Origin: Glandiceps talaboti
Taxonomy: Eukaryota; Hemichordata; Enteropneusta; Spengelidae
Direction: 5' to 3'
NCBI RefSeq assembly: GCF_964340395.1
Contig: NC_135564.1
Coordinates: forward strand, 9,379,861-9,443,860
DNA: 64,000 bases
Shown here: piece after piece, positions 37,099-46,300 of the stretch
How the letters are laid out: each line of letters begins with the position of its first letter
Position numbering within the stretch: position 1 is the stretch's first letter
Position numbers and translations under genes: made by a program
The notes under the pieces: generated by a model
Seen by the model: the letters and a program-made list of their open reading frames with translations, nothing else
What the model was told of the DNA's origin: nothing
Databases searched by the model: none

Positions 37099-39081
37099 GT
37101 AATAATTTCGTCCTTCCTTTTCAGACAGATCTTCACGATTTCATTTTTAACGTCGGTACCTGTTTCATGATTCTTCGTTTTTCTGTCAAGCCTATTCTGT
37201 TCGAATTCCGACTCATAACTTTAAAAATACTTTAGTACATCCATAAACTGAAACAACTCTGAATTGCACTGTTTAATGAAATGTAAGTGGGGAACTGATT
37301 AAATGCGTATGGTACGTGGGGACAGCAACTAACGCAAACGCAATCTGCGCGTTCTTCTTTTCATTGTATGTTCGAATTCGAATGCTTTGAAATTTAGAAT
37401 AGATGGCTCACAACAGAATATAGCTGGTACAAGTAAACATAAACGGTACATGCTCTGTTTGGATCGGAGATTGGCTAATTGCACTTCAGTACAACAATTT
37501 GAAATGTGTAAGTTCTGACATTCTGTAGGGGTGTCTATACGCGCGAGGGTAGGTGTTGTGCGTGCTATTCACGTGGATGAAATGTCACCTGATCATGACT
37601 AGCGTACCTTAGATTTAAGGACCGGTCAGTTTCTTCAGCCTGGGGGTTGCGGTGGATTCTTAAATTGGGCTGACAAAAAGTCACTACCCCCCCCTATCTG
37701 TAAAACCAAAAACAGGCTGACCCCCCATCACTTAATTCTAAAACATGATGACCCCCCCCCCTTATATATAATATTGACATGACAGGTATTTTTTGATCGT
37801 GACTCAGTGTGGACTGCTTGACTGTCTTGCATCTACTTTATAAGATCCCGGGTTAGTACTATCATAATTATAATTATTGACTACACAAGGTAAATATAGT
37901 CCAAAAGGAGTTTAATAGCATCTTGGCAGTGACAGCTATAGGAAAGCTTGGGCAGGGAATATGTATATCTCTTATGGGGGGTTCTATGGGGGTCTCCCCC
38001 TGGAAGCCCTGGAGGTTTTTTACTCTGAAAAGTCAATTTTGAGACTATTCAGGCCCTTTCAGACAATAATTTCCAAGCTTTACAAGACAGCAACAACATG
38101 TAAAAAGAAAAATATTTTTGAAATATTAAGTTTGATAGCATCTTGACAGTAAGAGGTAGGGGAAGAACTTGAGACTGGGATGTGTACACCTCATGGTCCT
38201 AGGGGGTGTCCCCCTAGAAGTCCTAGTGGTTTTTTACTCTGAAAAGTCAATTTTGAGCCTATTCAGACCTTTTCAGACAATAATTTTCAAGCTTTACAAG
38301 ACAACATCAACATGTAAAAAGCGCTAGCAACTACACAGGGTTGAAATACTTTTGAAATATACTTTGATAGCATCTTGGCAGTAAGAGGGGAAGAACTTGA
38401 GACTGGGATATGTCCACCTCATGTGGGGGTCCATGTGATGTGGTAACTAGGTAATACATGTATATGTATATTTATAGTTATGCTTGAACTAATAAGTAAT
38501 ATTAAAGGATTCATGTAAGAAACAGGGAGAAGAACAAATATTGACATGTACCACATTTCAGACAAGGCTATATGCCATTGTAGAAAAAGGAGTTTTTTTC
38601 TTCCATCACATTCCAAAACACAATACCTCCCCCCATCCACAATTCTGAAAACAGCATGACCCCCTTACTGTCAATTTCAAAAACAGAGTGACCCCCCCTC
38701 CCAATCCACAGGACCCCCCCCCCGCCAGGACGAAGAAACTGACCGGTCCCTAATTAGTAGTAAAACAATTCTACCAGTAAAATTCATCGATTGCAATTAA
38801 CGAGCTCAACATATCTGTCAATCATTTTATAATGTAAATGCTATTTTAAACGTAACAAAAAGAAAACAAGGTTAAGCAAAACTACTAGCAATACGACTTT
38901 AGTCACTATTCAAGACCAACTTACATTTCTCGGTAATGTTCACAGCGTTATTCCAGTAATAAGGTCTTGCTGGATTATAAAACACAACCATTTGACGAGA
39001 AGACAAGTTGAATACAATCACTAAACAACCAAGGGTCACAAAAAGAGTTGCGACAAAGGACACTTTCAAAATGTGAACCAT
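33391..39081 (-). CDS. WSCD-like sulfotransferase, gene A (4 exons, 294 aa)
   Basis: Predicted type II Golgi sulfotransferase of the WSCD (sialate:O-sulfotransferase-like) group, which transfers sulfate from PAPS to glycans. Exons, 5' to 3': 39081-38925, 35744-35574, 34796-34605, 33755-33391 (157, 171, 192 and 365 nt). All introns are phase 1 and GT-AG, and the total is 885 nt with TAA. A short cytoplasmic N-terminus (MVHILK) precedes a membrane anchor at residues 7-26. The lumenal part carries the PAPS 5'-phosphosulfate loop SFPGSGNTW (74-82), the 3'-phosphate-binding region [12 protein letters not shown] (139-150), WEDYVAR (from about 175) and YYEDLKKDT. Sequons occur at Asn48, Asn54 and Asn61. 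Unlike vertebrate WSCD1/2 there is no Cys-rich WSC domain. The start is the first in-frame ATG; an upstream in-frame extension exists but begins only with TTG. Intact; family confident, acceptor substrate unknown. Confidence 0.85.
34605..34796 (-). CDS. Gene A exon 3
   Basis: Acceptor ACAATAG, donor GTAAGT. It encodes VVVKTH and [18 protein letters not shown], the 3'-phosphate-binding part of the fold. It has no internal ATG-initiated frame, so it is visible only by direct translation of the strand. Confidence 0.85.
35574..35744 (-). CDS. Gene A exon 2
   Basis: Acceptor TTTTCAG, donor GTGTGT. It encodes the PAPS-binding loop [17 protein letters not shown] and the following TASGIYTG segment typical of WSCD proteins. 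Confidence 0.88.
35909..36125. repeat. (GTGA)n-(GT)n-(GTAT)n-(GGAT)n microsatellite
   Basis: In intron 1 of gene A. The matching array in gene B is at 49324-49448, where a probable solo LTR has inserted. Confidence 0.95.
36467..36515. repeat. (AGT)n-(TTG)n microsatellite
   Basis: Trinucleotide runs in intron 1 of gene A. Gene B has only a short TTG run at the same place (about 50599). Confidence 0.9.
37029..37096. repeat. (AAT)n microsatellite
   Basis: About 22 units in intron 1 of gene A. In gene B the corresponding position has two (AAT)n arrays separated by 3.75 kb. Confidence 0.97.
37619..38750. mobile_element. N2 inverted-repeat element private to unit A
   Basis: A segment of 1.13 kb with terminal inverted repeats GGACCGGTCAGTTTCTTC (left) and its complement (right end GAAGAAACTGACCGGTCCC), flanked by TAA on both sides. 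The first 50 bases of each end are similar. TAA target duplications suit PIF/Harbinger-type MITEs, but class is inferred. The interior has two tandem units of about 220 bases (from about 37914 and 38131) sharing a TTTTTTACTCTGAAAAGTCA block and CAAGCTTTACAAGACA, plus a partial third. Unit B lacks it: its empty site is near 55915-55925. It is non-coding. Confidence 0.75.
38925..39081 (-). CDS. Gene A exon 1
   Basis: Start ATG at 39081-39079 and donor GTAAGT at 38924. It encodes the cytoplasmic tail, the membrane anchor and a stem with NIT. It ends one base into a codon. Confidence 0.8.
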
Positions 39082-39825
39082 TGCAGTACGATGGATTGGT
39101 ATGAAATGGTACACTCGCAATTACAATAACGATACACATATGCAGTGTTGTACTTTGCACCCTCTGATAATTATAACTAAAGTAAATAACATATGTTGGT
39201 ATTGTTTACTTTCTTTCTGTAATACACAATCTGTCACTGATATACATATATTAAGAATGTCTACATATTTGCAAAATCTCATACAGCGAGAAGGCTGACT
39301 AGAATTAGGATTATATTTATACTAATTTATTTAAATTCAGCGTTTAATCAAAATAGTTTGTTAGATATGACATCAAACAATTATGGTTTATATAAAGTGA
39401 CATCTGGTACACGTACATATGTATTGAGCGTCATCAGTTTAATGTAGGGTGTATTAAACTATTGATGTGAGTTATTCTTAGCTAGAAGCATTATCTATAA
39501 TGATAACCTGAAACTCTAATAAAAAATTAAAAAATGATTTCCTTGAAAATATGATGAAGAAATCCAAAATTTATATTTCAAAAGGATCAGCAAAAAACTT
39601 GAATATAGCAAAATTTGGAGTGATTTTAAAATGTTTTATTTTTTATTTGAAGAAATTTGACAAGGGTACCGGTTTATAACTGTACCTGTCCGTTTGTAAT
39701 ATTATGGTATATGCGAAATATTCAAATTTCACGGGAGGATTTTCACTGAATTATTTGCCACACACTGCTTCAGTTATGTAGTGTACATCTTCCAATTAAG
39801 TATTGTTTCAGTTGAGTTGTACGTA

Positions 39826-39839
39826 TATATATATATATA

Positions 39840-39882
<43 letters not shown>
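39826..39882. repeat. (TA)n-(GT)n microsatellite
   Basis: Marks the right edge of unit A homology. Confidence 0.95.
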
Positions 39883-39883
<1 letters not shown>

Positions 39884-39954
39884 TGTCAGTGTGTGTAACC
39901 GCTAACACACGTGTGTCTTGCTTGATAATGTGTTGTGCAATGAGAAATATTTTC

Positions 39955-40121
39955 ATTACGATTTTAAGAAAGAGTTGCTGAGATTGCTGAGATTTCCCGG
40001 TATGGTCGGAAACTACCGACGGTATTGTCGAAATTTTGCAATTATTGCTAATTCTGTGACTGATTTGTTGAAGAGTTTATATGGTCTGGAAATTTCCAGA
40101 TGCATTTGTCAAAGGTCATAT
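39955..40121 (+). pseudogene. Gypsy-type retrotransposon pol remnant, 5' part
   Basis: The plus strand encodes a degraded end of a reverse transcriptase: RFPGMVGNYRRYCRNF followed by a TDLLK motif, characteristic of the region just after the RT of Ty3/Gypsy elements. No RT catalytic box, integrase or LTR is seen. The coding stretch is cut at 40122 by an inserted MITE and resumes at 40384. Confidence 0.75.
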
Positions 40122-40380
40122 CACTATACGAAAAGTCAAATTTACCCTCCTTTACCCAACCTTTACCCTAGGTGAGACGCACCTAACCACCATCTCTGTC
40201 CAGGGGTAGTACGAGACGAAGTACCACTTTTGACTGTCTACAACCCCCAGGTGAGAGATCACCGGGGGTAAATTAAGTCAAAGGTGGTACTTCGTCTCAT
40301 ACTACCCACATTTACACATCCTCTGCCCAAGATTTACCCCGGTGGAAAGATAATGGTCAAATATGACTTTTCGTATAGTG
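40122..40380. repeat. CACTA-ended palindromic MITE nested in Gypsy remnant
   Basis: A 259-bp element with perfect 17-bp terminal repeats (CACTATACGAAAAGTCA), flanked by TAT on both sides (40119-40121 and 40381-40383). A second inverted pair lies inside (GGTAGTACGAGACGAAGTAC against its complement near 40288-40308). CACTA ends with 3-bp target duplications are typical of CACTA/EnSpm-type transposons. It is non-coding. Confidence 0.85.
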
Positions 40381-40383
40381 TAT

Positions 40384-40835
40384 GGTCATACTTACTAGTT
40401 CACCAGCTCTTTCAGCTCAGGTATTTTAAATTATCAGATCAGTTGATGTAATGCCAGTGATATGGGTATAGAGGGCAGTGTTGATGCAACGGAGCATAGG
40501 AAGTGTTGACCACCCTATTTGCTAGTTTTCAAGAATATTCGACTGGCATCAGAAAAACTACTCTACTGTCGAAAATGTTTGGCTTTGATATTAGCTTTAT
40601 AACACATTGATGTGTACTTGAGCGTGATGTTGCAACTTATCCAGGAATTCACTGATCACAATACATTAATATGTATACATAAAATGAAAAGCAAGAATCA
40701 ACGATTGCTGAGACGGACATTAATGCTCCACTAGTAAAATTAAAAAAAAATCGCCACATTAAAGGTAAAGATAATACAATTGCAGATGCATTGTCAAGAG
40801 TTGACAAAGGTAAAATGTACCTATGTCTGTAGGAG
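40384..40835 (+). pseudogene. Gypsy-type retrotransposon RNase H remnant
   Basis: It continues the same element after the MITE. LLTSSPALSA, HPICYFSR, TDHNTLICIHKMKSKNQR and IKGKDNTIADALSR are recognisable Ty3/Gypsy RNase H motifs, interrupted by stops and frameshifts. The remnant fades out after 40835 without an integrase. Confidence 0.75.
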
Positions 40836-41099
40836 AAATTGTCTATTACGATACAAAGAATTGCTAATTTCAATGAGAGTGTACATTGTGAACTTTAGAG
40901 TATAATGAAGTGGTGGCCAGTACTAGGTGATTTCACTGCATTTATATATTTTTCTTGTTATGAGGCAAATTTAATATGCAAATTTAATGCCAACGTTCAC
41001 TAAGTCTCTCTCTTATATCACATTAAAAAAAACTTAACAAGTTGCTGGTTCGTATGACCATACACACTCAATCAAACTCAGCTTGAGTTTATAACACAA

Positions 41100-41171
41100 G
41101 TTACATATATATATATATTTTAGAGATTTATGTAATGTTTTCCATATTATACTTTCTGGAAAAATTACTCT

Positions 41172-41250
<79 letters not shown>
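41100..41250. repeat. (TA)n arrays
   Basis: A short TA run near 41105-41119 and a long pure TA array at 41175-41250. Confidence 0.95.
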
Positions 41251-41251
<1 letters not shown>

Positions 41252-41467
41252 CAGTATCAAGCAAGATACACAAGAGCTGTTACAGTTTTTCATGCTGTTG
41301 TGACCTGTGTATCTCGCTAGATACTGTATTATTCACACTCTATAGACATTATGTATTGAGTACTGATTAACGCTACATAGACAATTTACATATTACAATT
41401 TTACAACACACCAACGTATTCAAAGCCACTCACATTGGTAGAACATTCCCCATCAAAGATGACGTGA

Positions 41468-42010
41468 ACTGAAAATTCAGTAAATTATGTAATTTTCGCA
41501 CTCACCTGCCGGGTATGCAACATACAGTATATCGGGATAACTACACAACCATTCCACAAACGCCTTAACGGCCATCGTTCCACTATCAGGAGAAACAAAA
41601 CAGACGGGTCTCCATATGGAGTACCGCATTTCCGGACACCGGGACATGATGTACAAGTCAACACTCTCACAGCTACAATACTATATGCCTTATTCGAGGT
41701 TTTGATACAGACACGCAGTACTAAACAATTACAAAGTCTATGGATTAATAGAGCTGGAACCCTACATCCCCACGGACTTAATGACTATGAACTATCTGGC
41801 ATACGACACTAACTATGTTTTCTATTTACCTTTTTATTTATTCTACATCTCCCTTTGGTCACATGACTGTGTTTTCCTTTTGTTCGGACATACGTAGTTA
41901 ATTTGCAAACATTCGTGTGTTTGTTTCATGGCTTGAAGAAGGTGTGCTTAACGCACCGAAACGTCGCTTGCTTGCATTTTACTTTGGGATTGGAAGTAAG
42001 GCCGACTTTG
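41468..42010 (+). mobile_element. Penelope-like element fragment with GIY-YIG domain
   Basis: An open frame from 41468 to TAA 41810-41812 (114 codons, no ATG start) encodes a C-terminal GIY-YIG-type endonuclease domain: a VIFALTCRVCNIQYIG segment with a C-x2-C pair, TTQPFHKRLNGHRS with the expected Arg/His, HFRTPGHDVQV, and a closing LWINRAGTLHPHGLND. This arrangement is characteristic of Penelope-like retroelements. One stop (TGA 41465-41467) separates it from a little upstream homology. The reverse transcriptase is missing. The 3' tail (GGCTTGAAGAAGG followed by CGAAACGTCGC) is a phrase often found at the ends of such elements. It is a dead 5'-truncated copy. Confidence 0.75.
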
Positions 42011-42037
42011 TATACTACCACCTGTACATCAAATCAA

Positions 42038-42296
<259 letters not shown>

Positions 42297-42423
42297 CTGC
42301 TTCCCAAAATTTAATACTGCTTTGTTATCGTTGAACAAAAGAACATTCATAGGAACACATACAAAACATGTTTCTAGTCTAAATATGACACATTTTTACG
42401 CATGGAAGGGAATGCAACCCTTT

Positions 42424-42806
42424 GTACATAGTTACCATTCACCGGCTCTGTTTGACCTCAGAAAAGTAACACATACTCTGTGGTTTGACACATCCACACA
42501 TAAGCCAACTAGACACTGCACATGCTATACTATAAGATAGTAAGATTGAATGAACACCGTTCCTTGCTATATGTTGTTGAAATTAAAGGAACTAAAGTAC
42601 TACCATATGTAGGCATCTAATACAACCGTCAAAATATTGGCGTCCGGGCCGCAAGTCTGTGTCTACGTGCAGTACGTTTAATAGTTTATTTCATTAGGAA
42701 AAAAATGTAGCAAGAAAGTGCGATCTTTCTCTCTTGGTGTAAATATGCAGTTTGTGTGTGGTTGTAGCAGTGTTAACCGGTGAAAGATATCTTGAAATAG
42801 GTTGCA
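42424..42806. repeat. M1 palindromic MITE, copy e
   Basis: Both arms are present: CATTCACCGGCTCTGTTTG and GCACATGCTATACTATAAG at the left, AATATGCAGTTTG and GTTAACCGGTGAAAG at the right, with ATTGGCGTCCGGG in the middle. The left arm carries a roughly 35-base extra segment. The right arm abuts unit B, as the solo arm at 33100 abuts unit A. Confidence 0.75.
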
Positions 42807-42965
42807 TCTTAGACATATCCTGAAATATGCAGTGTTAAATAAACAAGTATATGAATGATAGCGATAATGGAACTCACGAGAAAACAGTCCATATTTATTA
42901 GACCCTGGTGTATAACCAACCCTAACTAAAATACAGATTTATAAACATTGTTATGTTGTTCAGAT

Positions 42966-42975
42966 TTTATTTATT
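42966..42975 (-). terminator. Polyadenylation signals of gene B
   Basis: AATAAATAAA about 50 bases after the stop, identical in position to gene A. Confidence 0.55.
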
Positions 42976-43023
42976 CTAATATTACTTGTTGAATACATGA
43001 AATGAACACAAAATGAAAATATC

Positions 43024-43388
43024 TTAAGATATTTTGGATGCAGGACGTATACGACTATGACCATGTTCTTTCAGAATTTGGTTTGTCTTTTGAATGTAAT
43101 CATCGACCAGTTCACGTAAACGAGTCGTGAAGGGATCAAAGCTAGTCCCTGTACTAATGATGGCTGGTTTCCGATGATTATTGCCTTCCATGTTCTCCTC
43201 AACGCACCGACGTCTTTCTGCTGTAAAAGTAAGGTTGAGAAATGACATCATACGTTCGACATTGGACATCGTATCCTTCTTTAAGTCCTCGTAGTAAACC
43301 ACTAAAATACGCCACCTATTTTGCGTAAGCCAACATCTGGGTAACTCATGCCAGCGTCGAATCTGTCTGGCGACATAGTCTTCCCATT
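43024..43388 (-). CDS. Gene B exon 4 (terminal)
   Basis: Acceptor GTCGTTTCAG. It ends at the stop after ASKIS. AATAAATAAA lies at 42975-42966 on the minus strand. Confidence 0.88.
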
Positions 43389-46300
43389 CTGAAACGACAA
43401 GGAAAATTATTCTGGCATCCCCTATCAAAAGTTACACCAATGACTAAAATCTGAACTCGCTAAGGAAAGATCACACAATGTCACACAAGCTCATTAAACG
43501 AATTCCGTTCGTTTACTGAGTAGGGGGTGGGGACTGGCGTCAGTGCAATTGCTGAACGTCATTTGGCACTTCTAAACAAATTTAGAACACTCTTACACCT
43601 TCAACGATAACAGGTTCTGTATTTATTACAGTGTATTGAGAGTTGATAAGTTGCCAGTTATTAAGATGTACTGCTCCTGTAGTGCACAGTGACCGTGTTT
43701 TGCTAATATTTTAATGCAGGGATTGCACTAGACTTTGAAACCAGTGAGTCCCAGGGACCCATCACTGCTGAAAATATGGGGTCCCTTAAAAAAATGGGGT
43801 CCTATTTTACTATCGTTTATATCACTCATATCCACACAAATGTCTTCATAAACTTTCATTCATAATAAATCAACACATACACATGTACTTTATCATTATG
43901 TTATCAAATACCTTTTATTTTGAATGCATGTTCATTGTTGTTATGTATTCATCAGTATAATGATGCACACTAAAAGTACATGCTCTCCAATACATACTGT
44001 GTTACATATTTAGTTATCATTCAACTTGAGGTAAGTACTTCCTTCTGTCTTTTGCAACATTAAATTTCATTACAGCCCTATTAAATGAGAACTCTTTCAA
44101 TTGTTTACCCTCTAAGGATATCTTAAGATCTTCATGAGTCTTGATAAGTGATTGACAGTAAGTCTATTCCTAAGTTTGGTCTTGATTCTATTCTGACATG
44201 AGAATGCTCTTTCACAAGGAACACTAGATACTGGGATGACAATTGCAATGGAGGCTAACTCACAAATGTCTGGAAAATCATCTCTGTGGTGGCAAAGTAA
44301 AAGTTTACAAAACTGTCTAAAATTCAAACTCCTATGACAATGCATCAGGTATTTATACTCCAAAAAAGTATCTGCTGCTCTATTCTTATCAAGTCTACTA
44401 GCAAAGTGAGTTACAAGTTTATCAAAGTGATCATCACCATATGTGATAAGCTGAGCTGTATCTGCAGGATTGGGTTCAACAGTACATCAAAGCAGTGCAG
44501 AAGATCTAAATCACTCTCTGGGAATCTGTCATGCAAGTTACTAACTATCTGGTTGATGTAGGTCTGGTACAAACCATCTATATCAAAATTTCTACCACGT
44601 GGACGCAACTTAATATCCTTGTATGTGAAGTTAACACATTCTTCTCTAAACTGACAAAGATGCTTCAATAAACATGGATTGTTAGACATGCCATTGAGAA
44701 GAGTACAAGCAACATGGACCTTGGACTTAATTACAGACAAATCTATATCTTCTCTTTGAAAAAACTTGCTCAGCCTGGATACTACAGGTAAAACATCCAT
44801 AAGTACAGCAGTTATTGAAAGGAAACTGTAACTAGTGATTTCATTAAATAAACCCTTAGCATGAGAATTATTCTTGTCAGCACTTTCATTCTCTAAAGTT
44901 GCCACTAAACTGTCCCAACACTTATATACAGCCTCTACAGCTTGGAGTATTGACAGCCAACGTACTGGAGTTGGTTTTTGCAAAGCTACCTGCATTTCAC
45001 CTAACACATCTTGAATTTCTCCGAGCTTATTATAACGTACAGGTGAAGCATTTAAAAACTTAAACAGATTATCTAAAACTAGCTGATACTTCTTCAGTGA
45101 ATCAATAGAACTAGCAGCCTGGGAACTAGCAAGACTTAAACGGTGTGCAGCATAGTGTACAGAAATTAATGATTCGTTAACATCACGCCTTAGCCTAGCA
45201 GCAACTCCATTTTTCCTGCCTGTCATCACTGCAGCACCGTCGCTACCAAATCCTACAAAATTATCTAAGGGAATATTTCTACCTTGCAAAAATTCACATA
45301 CACTACGAGTAATCGTTTCTGCTTTCCCATCTTGAACTTCAACATTACCTAAAAATAATTTCTTGGTTCACCCTCAATGACTAATCTAATTACTACAGAC
45401 TTTACTTTACGTACAGCTATATCTATCTACACTGTCATCTACCATGATGCCAAAGGCTGAATGTCTCTATCAATATCAGAGTCTATAATTTCTGCTGTGG
45501 CTTCTTCCATGTCGTCGATCGAGGAGTGATGGTTGTAAAGCTGCTCACCAGAAACGTTTTTCAGGTCAGGACACTCGTTCTCCTTCAGCAGGTCAACCAG
45601 CGACGTAAACGTTGACTGTGGCATATCTTCTTTCGCCAACCAATACACACACTTCATCTGGGCTTGCAGTGTACCGGATGACTTCTCAGTAGCTGCTGCT
45701 GAGGCTTTTATGAAACTCTATAAATAAGAAGAGAAAGAGAGAAAAATAAATAACATGTCATTATGGGGGAATGGAAGTCATCGATCGCATGGGTGATCGA
45801 TGTTCTTAGTGGCGATGGAAACCTCTATTAAAGTACAGTTAGGACAAGTACTTGGTACAATGCATCGAGTGATTACACGTTTAAGTTAATTACCTTTCTG
45901 CCGGTTCTCGCTAACAAGATGTCGAGATGGTCTCTGTTGGATTGGTGACGATCTAGTGCTGACTTTTGTAAGCTTTTGCAGCCATCAACGAACGTATTCT
46001 TCTTCTTTTCTGTCTTACACTACTTACAAAACATGGCACCGTTCGTGTACTCAAGCCAGGGATATGTTGTTAACCACTGTGGAAGAAAATTTTCGTGTCG
46101 CCCACCCTTCTTTCAACGTTTCCAGGCCGGGGCACTGTCAAGATCGACTTCTGCAGACGGTCGCTTTCCATTTTCTTTCTCGGGAATAGTTTCACTTGCG
46201 GTGGTGGCTTCGATGACGTGGTAGTTGATTTGGAGAAACTCGTGCGAGGTATCGGAGCAAAGAAACGCTTCATGGTTGCGATCGATGTGATGCAGATCGA

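Larger units (their letters stand above)
33100..39830. repeat. Segmental duplication, unit A
   Basis: This interval aligns in order with 42735-57436: 3' flank, all exons, intron sequence, 5' flank and about 700 bases further upstream. Homology stops on the right at a (TA)n/(GT)n microsatellite and on the left inside the M1 right arm. Differences are scattered substitutions plus element insertions. Confidence 0.85.
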
